In this document: piece by piece, positions 24,929 through 33,035 of the stretch
Layout: each line of letters opens with the position of its first letter
Numbering within the stretch: position 1 is the first letter of the stretch
NCBI GenBank assembly: GCA_016198705.1
Contig: JACQIA010000047.1
Span: 1 to 33,361 of the forward strand
DNA from: Candidatus Aenigmatarchaeota archaeon
GTDB taxonomy: Archaea > Aenigmatarchaeota > Aenigmatarchaeia > CG10238-14 > SCSR01
Direction of reading: 5' to 3'
DNA: 33,361 nucleotides
Translations under genes and position numbers: made by a program
The notes under the pieces: model-generated
Databases searched by the model: none
Seen by the model: the letters and a program-made list of their open reading frames with translations, nothing else
What the model was told of the DNA's origin: nothing

Positions 24929-25132
24929 GACCCGGATGAGTTGAGCTTTGGGATTCCTTGATATCTTCTCAAGGAAGTACCACCCCAGCCGAACTGCCCA
25001 TCTGACGTTGTCCTATTGCTAGTAAGCAACACAGTTTTGAAAGGGTAGTGTTACACTTTCCTCTCAGCTTTCGGCCGAAGCCTAAGCCTTAGCGAGTACT
25101 ACCTACTCTATGCAACCAAAACCGTATCGCAG

Positions 25133-25163
<31 letters not shown>

Positions 25164-25167
25164 ACGT

Positions 25168-25204
25168 ATTGGGTTATCGAGATAGATAATTCTACATCAA
25201 TAAT
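25168..25204 (-). other. BHB intron in 23S near E. coli 2054 (37 nt)
   Basis: Central helix TGGG/CCCA, bulges AAA and ATA, inner helix beginning TTATTGA/TCGATAA with a longer imperfect stem beyond. Splicing gives AGTGGGAA-ACGTAGACCCC, the same length as CAGCAAGACGGAAAGACC up to that point. In that alignment 2057 is C and its partner 2611 is G, a compensated pair, and 2058 is G as in other archaea. Confidence 0.75.
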
Positions 25205-26675
25205 TTCCCACTAGAGGTCTCTGGCCTATTCACCAGAAAAGCAATTTCGCTGGGTACCAACCCAAGACAGCGGGCAAGTCGTTAAGCCATTCAGACAGGC
25301 CGTTAATTAAACGGCAAGGGATTACGCTACTTTACGACAGTCAGAGTTACTGCCGCCGTTTACTGGGGCTTCTTCCTGTTGAAACAGGGCTTGACACACC
25401 AGTACTGGGCAGGCATAAGAAACTGTACTCAAGCTTTCGCTTTAGCAGTCTCCATCGTTTTTGTTAAACAGTCGCTTGCCCCTTGTAACTGTGGCCTGCT
25501 ACTAGCAAGTAACAGGCATGGCTTCTAGCGAACATACACCACTAATTTGCCGATTTCCTTAGATTGGGTTCTCCCACTCCACCATTGCCTTCTCAGCAAC
25601 TCCACCTGTGGCGGTTCTCGGTATGGACATGAAGGATCCTTGCAAATTCCCTTTTCACGGGCTCTCGGAATCAGCCGAACTCTGCATACGCAGAGCTGTT
25701 CCTGCATTCACCTGCTTCTCCTCATTACAAGACTCCGCAGGCTTCAGCAGTTAACTTGCGTCAGCTCATCCAAAAGCGTCAGGAATTTGCCTTGTGTTGC
25801 CACACGTACCTTCATGGCACCGGAATATTAACCGGTTTCCCATCAAGTACTCCAGTTGAGGGTACCTTTAGAGATCAGCTAACTGCCAGCTGATGAACAT
25901 TGCTGGCAAACCCTTGGAGTTTAGGCGACTGGGAATTTCACCCAGCTCTGTTGCTACTTTTGGCAGGATCTTCAATTCCACACGGTCCACTTCTGCTTAC
26001 GCAGAAGCTTCTATCCATGCAGAACGCCTCCCTACCCCTGCTTTCGCAGTCTAGGGTATCGGTATTTAGCTTAGTCTCTTCCATCTTCAGGGCCAGAATT
26101 CTCGGTAGCTAAGCTGTTACGCATTTCTTAGCTGATGGCTGCTTCTGAGCCTACAGCGCTACTGTCTGAGAATTCCAACTCCCTTCTTCGTTTAGCTAAA
26201 ATTTAGAGACCTTAACCTTAGGTTGGGTTGTTCCCCTTGTGGATGCCGAGCTTACCCCAGCACCCTCACTCCCGCCTTCTACGCTTGTACCTGGTTCGGA
26301 GTTTGACAGGACAGCTGAACCTTTCGGTCCTTGACAATCCAATCAGTAACTCTACCCAAATACATAGCTCTGGCGAGGCTGCACTAACATGCATTTCGGG
26401 AGGAATCAGCTATCCGGCGTCTCGTTAGGCTTTTCACCACTAATCCTAACTCACCCGAGAGGATGTCAGCCCATCACCGGTAGCAGGCTTCCATCTCTCT
26501 TTCGAGAGACTTCGCCTTGGTCAGGATTAGATCGACGCCCTTCGGATCTTGCCCTAGTGATTTCCCGCCCTTTCAGACGGTGTCCCATTCTCGCGATACG
26601 GACAATTGCTTTCGCTTTGGTTTCATGGCTTAAACCACTTAACCTCACCACTAAGACAAACTCCCTGCCCCGTGT

Positions 26676-26724
26676 ATTTCGTTAGAGGAAATGAAGAAAC
26701 AACAATACTTACACTTCATCTAAT
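26676..26724 (-). other. BHB intron in 23S, domain II near E. coli 675 (49 nt)
   Basis: Central helix TTCG/CGAA, bulges AAA and ATA, inner helices TTAG/CTAA and ATGAAG/CTTCAT. Splicing joins CCGTTTCGAA to ACACGGGGC, restoring the conserved hairpin CCGTTTTGAAACACGG just before CAGGGAGT. Confidence 0.86.
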
Positions 26725-27356
26725 TTCGAAACGGACGCTATGACCCTGTAAGCTGCTTTTAGTTGCCTTCAAGCAGCACCTTCCGAGCCATAGCTGACTA
26801 ACTCCATCTTGGTTTCAGGCTCTTTTTACCCGGCTTTCGCCGTACTTTTCAGCTTTCTATCACTATACTAGTGCGCTATCGGACTCTACACATATTTAGA
26901 GTTGCCAGTTAATGCCTGGCAGATTCCTGCTCCATATCCAAGGAACAGTATTCAGGATACTTGGAATCCTCTTTCCACCCTTCCTTTACGGGGCTATCAC
27001 CCTCTTAGGCAGAGCTTTCCAGCTCATTCGAGTCGGCTGGTTAAGAAGTACCCAAGTCCTACTACACCACATCCATCCATAATTTCTTATGGCGTTCGGT
27101 TTGCTCTGTTTCCCTTTTACTCGCCGTTACTAAGGAAATCTCTATTGGTTTCTTTTCCTGCGGCTACTAAGATGCTTCACTTCTCCGCGTTCCTTTTCCT
27201 TTCGGAATTGGCCGAAGCCAACGAATCGCATTCAGATATCCCAGGGTCAAAACCTCCTTGCGGTTAACCTGGGCTTATCGCAGCTTGGCACGTCCTTCGT
27301 CAGTGTATAGAGCCGAGCCATCCACCAAGTGGATACTGTTGACTAGACCTTTTGAC

Positions 27357-27379
27357 CAGTTTGATCCTATGAGTAGTGT
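27357..27379 (-). repeat. 5' strand of the pre-23S processing stem
   Basis: Exact 23-bp partner of 24054-24076. Predicted cleavage in the adjacent AAG bulge puts the mature 5' end near 27349. Confidence 0.88.
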
Positions 27380-27793
27380 CATTTTTCGGTTTCTTTTAGA
27401 CAGTTCGCTCTTCATCTTTTATCAGCGAATATTTCAATCATCAACCTCTACTTTTCAACCCCAAGCAGCAGTCGGGATTTACATGAAGCCGGCGCCTTTA
27501 TATCGATTTATTTAGCTCATCAGGTATCCATATTTTTGTCAAGTCAGAAATTAAGGACAATCATAGCTAAAGAAACAACCAATGCAGAAATTATTCTGCC
27601 ATAAAGACACCAAGCAAAAGTATTATTGGCAATTGTATGATATAAAGATATCTGTTGTATGGGCTTTGCTGAATAATTCATTTTTTTAAAATTTATCTTT
27701 TGAATCAGCTTAGGATTAAATTGAAAATTTGTCTGAGCAAGAATTTACGTAATTTATAATTTAAAACACATAATGTCTTAAGGAGTGATTTCA
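27380..27793. promoter_or_regulatory. 23S leader and promoter region, gap before the MazG gene
   Basis: On the minus strand, CGATATAAAG (27496-27505) is a good TATA box followed by GC-rich GGCGCCGG; transcription would start near 27470 and run about 120 nt to the 23S. This would let 23S be made independently of the distant 16S. The remainder (27520-27779) is AT-rich and I see no gene or RNA in it. AAGGAGTGA at 27780-27788 is the ribosome-binding site of the MazG gene. Confidence 0.6.
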
Positions 27794-28123
27794 ATGGATT
27801 TTACGACATACCAAAAAGAATCAAGAAAAACAGCTACGTATCCGAAGATAGGTTATAATTTTGTGTATCCTGCTTTGGGTTTGGCAGGTGAAACTGGAGA
27901 AGTCGTTGAGAAAATTAAAAAATTAATCCGTGATAAGAATGGTGTTGTTGATGAGCGTGTTAAATTAGAAATTACTAAAGAACTAGGAGATGTTCTGTGG
28001 TATTTGAGTCAGTTGGCGACAGAATTAAATTTGTCTTTGGATGAGATAGCCAATGAAAATTTAAAGAAATTATTTTCAAGAAAGGAAAGAAATATGATAC
28101 ATGGCGATGGAGATAACAGGTAG
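27794..28123 (+). CDS. MazG-like nucleotide pyrophosphohydrolase
   Basis: I choose the ATG at 27794, five bases after AAGGAGTGA, which complements the visible 16S 3' end; an upstream GTG at 27785 overlaps that site. The 109 residues are all-alpha with GLAGETGEVVEKIKKL (E33, E36) and KELGDVLWY (E63, D66), the magnesium-binding E-x2-E...E-x2-D set of MazG-type NTP pyrophosphatases, which clear non-canonical nucleotides. It is encoded against the rRNA direction and ends one base before the tRNA 3' end. Confidence 0.88.
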   Translation: MDFTTYQKESRKTATYPKIGYNFVYPALGLAGETGEVVEKIKKLIRDKNGVVDERVKLEITKELGDVLWYLSQLATELNLSLDEIANENLKKLFSRKERNMIHGDGDNR

Positions 28124-28195
28124 TGGACCGATCGGGATTTGAACCCGAAGCCTCTTCCTTGCAAGGGAAGCGATCTACCGTTGATCTATCGGCCC
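28124..28195 (-). tRNA. tRNA-Ala (anticodon UGC)
   Basis: Acceptor GGGCCGA/TCGGTCC, D-stem GATC/GATC, anticodon arm CTTCC-CTTGCAA-GGAAG with TGC, and T-arm CGGG-TTCAAAT-CCCG fold without mismatch. The discriminator is A, CCA is not encoded and there is no intron. A TATA-like CTTTAAATCC at 28219-28228 lies about 24-30 bp upstream, so the tRNA has its own promoter. In many archaea this tRNA sits in the 16S-23S spacer; its place before 23S is a trace of that order. Confidence 0.96.
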
Positions 28196-28240
28196 GTAAT
28201 TTTAGATTACTATAATTGGGATTTAAAGATTTAGAGTAAT

Positions 28241-29632
28241 TCAAGGATATCCTGGATATGACGGGATAGATATACCACAATCAGCTGGATTTGATCGGCA
28301 GAAACTAGTGCATTCTTCGTATGATTGTATCCCACGAGCTTTGCACGCTTCTTGAGCTGAGCCAGAGGAACCCCCCGAAACATCTGGAGGAGGAATTTTA
28401 GGCACAGGAATTCCACACGCTTCTGGATTGGACTTGCAAAATTCAGTGCAAGCTTCTATTGACATCCCAGACTTTCTGCACGGTTCAGGTATTTTAGATA
28501 TGTCTGGTATAGATACTCCATATTCTTTTGCAAACGGTTCACACTCAGTTATATGTGCAATATCTTTACAATAAACTTCGCATTCTTGTTGACTTTTACA
28601 CCCACCCGGACCACCCTGTTCTAAGAACTTTTTACCAGCAGCTCCATATTGTTTTGCCTTTTGGTATTCTTCTTCACTTATAAAACCAGCCACTTTTGCA
28701 AACTCCGTGCATTCTACGAAAGCTTCGTCTTTGTTACAGTAATCTCTACAATCCTTTTCAGTCTTACACCCGCCAGGACCTTTGAAACCAACTTTTGCAA
28801 ATTTCTTGAAATTTTCGACCTCTTGTGCAGACATCACACCTTTTTCCAACATAAATGTAGCACACACATCTAAATTTTCCTCTTTTGCACAATAGTCTGT
28901 GCAAGCTTGTTCTGATTTACACCCACCCGGACCACCATTGACCCCAAATTTCCTTGCATTTTCCGCGTCTTCTTTACTTATGAATCCATATTTTTCAGCA
29001 AATGATAGGCATTCTTCAGCATGCGACGCGTCAGCACAATATTTCTCGCAACTTACCTTTGTTGTGCACCCTCCTGGCCCCTTTCCACCTACTTTTCCTG
29101 CGAGTTCGGCCTCCTCTAGGGTGATAATTCCAGCCTCCGTAATGAACTTCAAGCATTCGCCAAAACGACTTTCTTGTTCAAAACAGTACGCCCTACATTC
29201 ACTTTCTGAGTAACAACCACCTGGCGTAGTCCCAGCCTTTAAATAAGAAATCATTGCCCTTCCGTTATGAGCAAGCCTTTCTGAAATTATCCCATAAGAC
29301 TCTGCTAAATCCACACATTTTCCAAGGTTATCTGGATTTTCACAATATTTGCTGCATTCTTCGAAACTGGCGCAATTGCCCAATTCTGCAACAGGATATT
29401 TTACAATGTCCTCAAATTCATTGTACTTTAAATTATGCTTTTTTGCAAACGCAATACAATCCTTACTATTAGCTACATCATCACAGTAACTTGCGCATTG
29501 CTCATAACTCTTGCAATTACTCAGTTCCTTAACCGGATATACTATATCGTCAACAGATGTTGCAAGCGCATATGAAAAAGCAACTATTAAGAAAACCGTT
29601 GCAACAACTAATTTAATAAGATTAAATTTCAT
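28241..29632 (-). CDS. Secreted cysteine-rich protein with nine repeats
   Basis: I start at the ATG at 29632; a GTG at 29641 overlaps the upstream stop (GTGA) and is possible. A signal peptide (MKFNLIKLVVATVFLIVAFS, then YALA) is followed by about nine repeats of 33-57 residues with four cysteines: C-x5-C-x3-C-x7-9-C, then a helical FA-x3-G segment. Most begin GPGGC. The last two repeats are shorter and separated by Pro/Gly/Ser linkers. Cysteines are probably paired in disulfides outside the cell. Similar repeats occur in proteins of small-genome archaea and bacteria, but no function is known to me. Confidence 0.85.
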   Translation of the reverse strand: MKFNLIKLVVATVFLIVAFSYALATSVDDIVYPVKELSNCKSYEQCASYCDDVANSKDCIAFAKKHNLKYNEFEDIVKYPVAELGNCASFEECSKYCENPDNLGKCVDLAESYGIISERLAHNGRAMISYLKAGTTPGGCYSESECRAYCFEQESRFGECLKFITEAGIITLEEAELAGKVGGKGPGGCTTKVSCEKYCADASHAEECLSFAEKYGFISKEDAENARKFGVNGGPGGCKSEQACTDYCAKEENLDVCATFMLEKGVMSAQEVENFKKFAKVGFKGPGGCKTEKDCRDYCNKDEAFVECTEFAKVAGFISEEEYQKAKQYGAAGKKFLEQGGPGGCKSQQECEVYCKDIAHITECEPFAKEYGVSIPDISKIPEPCRKSGMSIEACTEFCKSNPEACGIPVPKIPPPDVSGGSSGSAQEACKARGIQSYEECTSFCRSNPADCGISIPSYPGYP

Positions 29633-29637
29633 AAAAA

Positions 29638-29871
29638 TCACCGAAATGGATTCCTATAATCGAACGGATTTATATCGAAGGCACTTGTAACGCTTTCAAT
29701 TGGCTCTGAAAGTTCCGAAACATAGTCTAAATTTCTAAATGGATTAGATGATACAATTGAGTAAGCATCCTTTTGACCACTCGAGCTATATTGATACAAA
29801 AAATACCCTGCTATGATAATTCCTACTAGAACTAATAAAATGATAATATAATTTAGCTTGGTTTTTGGCAT
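29638..29871 (-). CDS. Small membrane-anchored protein (77 residues)
   Basis: I use the ATG at 29871; an in-frame start at 29931 would add 20 residues and a second hydrophobic stretch. A lone membrane helix (about 8-26, IIILLVLVGIIIAGYFLY) precedes an outside tail rich in S, N and F, with NPFR occurring twice (SSNPFRN and YRNPFR at the end). It overlaps or abuts the Cys-rich gene and is probably co-transcribed. No family recognised. Confidence 0.6.
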   Translation of the reverse strand: MPKTKLNYIIILLVLVGIIIAGYFLYQYSSSGQKDAYSIVSSNPFRNLDYVSELSEPIESVTSAFDINPFDYRNPFR

Positions 29872-29996
29872 ATCTAATAGAAATATGGGATTTTTTACTT
29901 TTATTATTAATAAATAGCTATCAACAAGCACTTTTCTATAACTAAAATTTAAGGATTGAAAAAGATATTATTATTCTTAATTGCTATAGTTAATTC

Positions 29997-30533
29997 ATGA
30001 AACATTTATTTGTTTTACCAATTTTGGTTGCGGTTTTTCTAAGCGGTTGTGTAAGCCAGTATCAAGCTACTCCACCACCAGCTGAAGAATCAAAGCAAAC
30101 TACACAGGAAACTATTAAAGAATCACCAACTACAGAGCAACAAACTTCTTATTTTGGAAAAATTATCGCAGGCACTACCACAAAATATCTTCGGTTCAAC
30201 AAAGCCGATTACCAAAAAGCACTTAACGAAGGAAAAGTTATCTACTTCTATTTTTATGCGAATTGGTGCCCCATCTGTGCCAAAGAGAGACCAAATATTT
30301 TGGCAGCATTCAATGAATTGAATTATCCAAATGCAGTAGGGTTTGAAGTCCATTTCAATGATAACGAAGTCACTCCCGATGACGAAGATATATCGAGACA
30401 ATTCGGCATATCCTATCAACACACATCGATTATCCATGTTGTTGGTGTTGATAAAACTGGAAAGGAAGCTTTCAGAAGTTTACAGCCTATATCCAAAGAA
30501 ACAATAAAAGAAAAAATAGCGAGCTTGGTGTGA
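29997..30533 (+). CDS. Thioredoxin-fold lipoprotein
   Basis: The N-terminus MKHLFVLPILVAVFLSGC is a lipoprotein signal with C18 as the likely lipid site, then a Pro/Thr/Glu-rich linker to about 52. The thioredoxin fold follows with active site W-C91-P-I-C94 in VIYFYFYANWCPIC and a cis-Pro-like region lacking the usual Pro (YQHTSIIHV). Such proteins handle disulfides outside the membrane. Its TGA overlaps the CcdA start by one base, so CcdA is the likely electron donor. The Cys-rich protein nearby is a possible substrate (inference). Confidence 0.88.
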   Translation: MKHLFVLPILVAVFLSGCVSQYQATPPPAEESKQTTQETIKESPTTEQQTSYFGKIIAGTTTKYLRFNKADYQKALNEGKVIYFYFYANWCPICAKERPNILAAFNELNYPNAVGFEVHFNDNEVTPDDEDISRQFGISYQHTSIIHVVGVDKTGKEAFRSLQPISKETIKEKIASLV

Positions 30534-31246
30534 TGGCAGAAATAACAATATTAATCGCGCTAGTTGCAGGTTTTGTATCATTTCTCTCACCATGTATTTT
30601 GCCATTGATACCAGCATTTTTGGCATATTTGTCTGGAACAAGTATCGATGAAGCTAAACAAAATAAAGCAAAAGCCAGACTGCATATTTTCTTGAACACA
30701 ATATTTTTTGTTTTGGGATTCGCTGTTGTGTTCTCTTTGATAGGAGTTCTTTTAAACAGCGTTTTGACGTCAATAGCATACGATTTGAGAATTTGGCTTT
30801 CTAGAATTGGAGGAGCAATAATTATTGGATTCGGTCTGTATCTTTTGGGAATTTTGAAATTATCATTTTTGGATGTTGAGCACAAGATCAAAGTAAGAAA
30901 ATTCAGATACAATTATCCTACATCATTTTTATTCGGTGTTGCTTTTGCTGCCGGATGGACGCCTTGTGTCGGTGCTGTACTAGGAAGCATTTTAACATTG
31001 GCTATAACTTCACCTGGGGTAGCATTTAGTTTATTGCTTGCTTATTCAATTGGGTTGGGAATACCGTTTCTTTTAACTGGAATTTTCACAGCACAGGCAT
31101 CATCATTTATCCAAAAAGCCGGACCAATTTTAAAATATTTCAACATTGTAATGGGTACAGTCTTGATAATTTTAGGAATTTTGGTTTTCACCAATAAAAT
31201 TTTTGAAATTGCTGTATTTCCAATAACATTAGAAATGCTTAATTGA
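30533..31246 (+). CDS. ccdA: CcdA-type membrane thiol transporter
   Basis: I use the ATG at 30533 (TGATG overlap with the lipoprotein stop). The 237 residues form six membrane helices in two related halves with the key cysteines in FLSPCILPLIPAFLAYLSG (half one) and AAGWTPCVGAVLGSIL (half two). CcdA passes electrons from cytoplasmic thioredoxin across the membrane to extracellular thioredoxin-like proteins, matching its neighbour. Length and motifs are typical of the short CcdA form. Confidence 0.93.
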   Translation: MAEITILIALVAGFVSFLSPCILPLIPAFLAYLSGTSIDEAKQNKAKARLHIFLNTIFFVLGFAVVFSLIGVLLNSVLTSIAYDLRIWLSRIGGAIIIGFGLYLLGILKLSFLDVEHKIKVRKFRYNYPTSFLFGVAFAAGWTPCVGAVLGSILTLAITSPGVAFSLLLAYSIGLGIPFLLTGIFTAQASSFIQKAGPILKYFNIVMGTVLIILGILVFTNKIFEIAVFPITLEMLN

Positions 31247-31266
31247 TGAAATAATAAGTTGATGCT

Positions 31267-31578
31267 ATGAATGGCTTCGTTAAAATTGCAACAACCGATA
31301 AATTAACTCCAGGAAAAATGATTACTGTAAAGATAAATAATGTTGAAGTAGTTGTGGGAAATAACAACGGAAATTATTTTGCAATGGAGGAAATTTGCTC
31401 ACACGAAGGCGGGCCGTTGCATGAGGGGTATTTTGAAAATTCGTTTGTAGTTTGTCCTTGGCATGCTGCAAAATATGATGTCAAAACTGGTAAGGCAGAT
31501 GCATCAACACCATGGGGGAAAAAGCAAAAAATATTCCAGGTGAAGATAGAAGGAAATGATATTTTAGTAAAAGTTTAA
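31267..31578 (+). CDS. Rieske-type [2Fe-2S] ferredoxin
   Basis: The 103-residue soluble protein has both cluster motifs, C44-x-H46 (ICSHEGGPLHEG) and C63-x2-H66 (VCPWHAAKYD), ligating one Fe2S2 cluster. It lacks a membrane anchor, so it is a cytoplasmic ferredoxin like those serving oxygenases and reductases. It starts 20 bp after ccdA and probably belongs to the same transcript; the partner enzyme is not visible. Confidence 0.92.
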   Translation: MNGFVKIATTDKLTPGKMITVKINNVEVVVGNNNGNYFAMEEICSHEGGPLHEGYFENSFVVCPWHAAKYDVKTGKADASTPWGKKQKIFQVKIEGNDILVKV

Positions 31579-31731
31579 TTGATTTCCAATGGTGCTTTTG
31601 AAGATCTGGTATTAATAATAAGGTTTCCCACTACACCATCGCCTGAAACTTAGATAAGTAATAGTTAATTTGATTGTAAAATCCCCCTCATCTATCTAAT
31701 CTTAATTTCTTTTCTGGATGTGAAGAACTAA

Positions 31732-32574
31732 TCATGATGATGAGTAAATAATTTGTCTACCTGCGCGGACTCTCTTAATCATGCCACTATCTGCTAAGCC
31801 TTTCAATTTTCTCTGAATTCTATAATGAGGAGATTTCAAAAGCTGTATAAGTTTAAACATTGAACAAGGCTCTTTTTTAAGAGCACTTAAAATTTCTTCC
31901 TCCGAAGGTATCTTTTCACTTTTGTATGTCTTTATGATTATGTCTAATTTTTGAGTCTTTTCCATATCAACAAATCCGATTAGTGATTTGAACTTTTCCA
32001 AATCTTTAACATAAAAATAAAAATCATCCTTTTTCATATCATGCTTGACTTTAGGTTTTGTGCACTTAATTCCCAATTCTGATAGAATCTTGTGTACAAC
32101 TCTAACAACTTTCAATCCTTTATCATCCTTAACCTGTTTGAATTCTATTTTACCTTTTAGATCTACCGAACCTTCTGCATCAAACAGACCTTTAACAAAT
32201 TCAATTTTTTCAGACCTTGTTTTATGCATTATTTTTTTATAGAATTCGCTAAACTGTGTAGCTGTTTCTTTCGAAGAAATCCTAATTCTAAGTTTTTCAA
32301 ATGTTGCATTCCAAGGACTTGAATTTGGTCTTAATTTAATTTGTACTTCTGGTATATCCAAGATTTTACTCCATTTTTCTTTATCCGCTGTTAACGAATA
32401 CACATCTACCATTATTCTATCAACTGGAAATTTTAATTCCTGCTTTATAGATTTGGCTACCTCTTTTAAGATAAATTTAGACGAATTGTAAACTTCCACA
32501 TGTCTATCATCTAAATAACCGTCTCCTATAGTAATTCCTACTAACCATGCTGGAATTGTTGCGACTACAGACAT
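31732..32574 (-). CDS. Free-standing LAGLIDADG homing endonuclease with C-terminal winged helix
   Basis: Two LAGLIDADG motifs occur: WLVGITIGDGYL (10-21) and FVKGLFDAEGSV (126-137), each with the catalytic acidic residue, so the protein is a one-chain, two-domain nuclease. Residues about 212-280 (EEEILSALKKEPCSMFKLIQ and SPHYRIQRKLKGLADSGMI) are a winged-helix DNA-binding tail. It is not inside an intron: it starts about 120 bp after the 16S 3' end with its own TATA box. LAGLIDADG enzymes spread archaeal rRNA introns, so a link to the seven introns here is likely but unproven. Confidence 0.88.
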   Translation of the reverse strand: MSVVATIPAWLVGITIGDGYLDDRHVEVYNSSKFILKEVAKSIKQELKFPVDRIMVDVYSLTADKEKWSKILDIPEVQIKLRPNSSPWNATFEKLRIRISSKETATQFSEFYKKIMHKTRSEKIEFVKGLFDAEGSVDLKGKIEFKQVKDDKGLKVVRVVHKILSELGIKCTKPKVKHDMKKDDFYFYVKDLEKFKSLIGFVDMEKTQKLDIIIKTYKSEKIPSEEEILSALKKEPCSMFKLIQLLKSPHYRIQRKLKGLADSGMIKRVRAGRQIIYSSS

Positions 32575-32595
32575 ATTTTATATTCTGCAGTATAT

Positions 32596-32605
32596 ACTTA
32601 TAAGT
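32596..32605 (-). promoter_or_regulatory. Palindromic TATA-like element of the homing endonuclease gene
   Basis: ACTTATAAGT is self-complementary and lies 22-31 bp before the ATG at 32574, the right place for a leaderless transcript. Confidence 0.55.
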
Positions 32606-32734
32606 TTAACTAGAGTAAACTTCCGATGCTTTCAGAAATTGTTGTAGGCAAGGTTGATATTTGATGCCTTTGAGGTAGGAACCTCGCACAAAATTAAGGA
32701 GGTGATCCAGCCGCACGTTCCCGTACGGCTACCT

Positions 32735-32767
32735 AAACCAAGAGACTAGCAATAAACTAAATCTCTT
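32735..32767 (-). other. BHB intron in 16S between A1502 and A1503 (33 nt)
   Basis: Central helix GCCA/TGGT (one G-U), bulges CAA and TTA, inner helix AGAGA/TCTCT. Splicing joins GTCGCCACA to AGGTAGCCGTA, matching the conserved GTCGTAACAAGGTAGCCGTA in length and in all but two bases. Confidence 0.85.
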
Positions 32768-32777
32768 TGTGGCGACT

Positions 32778-32893
32778 TTAGGCTCCCGGAAGCTCATTTC
32801 TAAGCAATCAATTCACCTCCGACTCATCATTAAATCAGAGTCAAGCCATTTTATCATCTTTGCTTTAACTTTTCGTTTCGAACTTCCAGAGAT
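32778..32893 (-). other. BHB intron in 16S between A1492 and A1493 (116 nt)
   Basis: Central helix GGGC/GCCT (one G-U), bulges TAA and AAA, inner helix TCTC-(T)-GGAAG/CTTCCGGGA. Splicing joins GAGGGGCTA to AGTCG, giving the archaeal GGGGCTAAGTCG. No ORF of note is inside. Confidence 0.87.
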
Positions 32894-32957
32894 TAGCCCC
32901 TCTTGCGGAAGATCAACTCGACTATTGCTAGCCTCGATGAACTTCCACTCGATTGGC

Positions 32958-32994
<37 letters not shown>

Positions 32995-33003
32995 GGCGAA
33001 CGA

Positions 33004-33035
33004 TTTCACATAACTATAGATTACTCTACAGCATT
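33004..33035 (-). other. BHB intron in 16S helix 43 (32 nt)
   Basis: Outer helix GGCGAA/TTCGCC, central helix TCAC/GTGA, bulges TAA and AAT, inner helix with CTGTAG/CTATAG. Splicing yields TGTCACTATCG, identical to the archaeal helix 43 consensus, followed by GAATACGTCCC. Confidence 0.88.

Noticed and set aside
25525-27515. Several open frames of 60-121 codons on both strands inside 23S
   Set aside because: They overlap conserved rRNA blocks and have no ribosome sites or protein-like composition.
28241-29632. Cys-rich repeats as a CRISPR-like DNA repeat array
   Set aside because: The repetition is at protein level; DNA units differ in length and sequence and have no spacer pattern.
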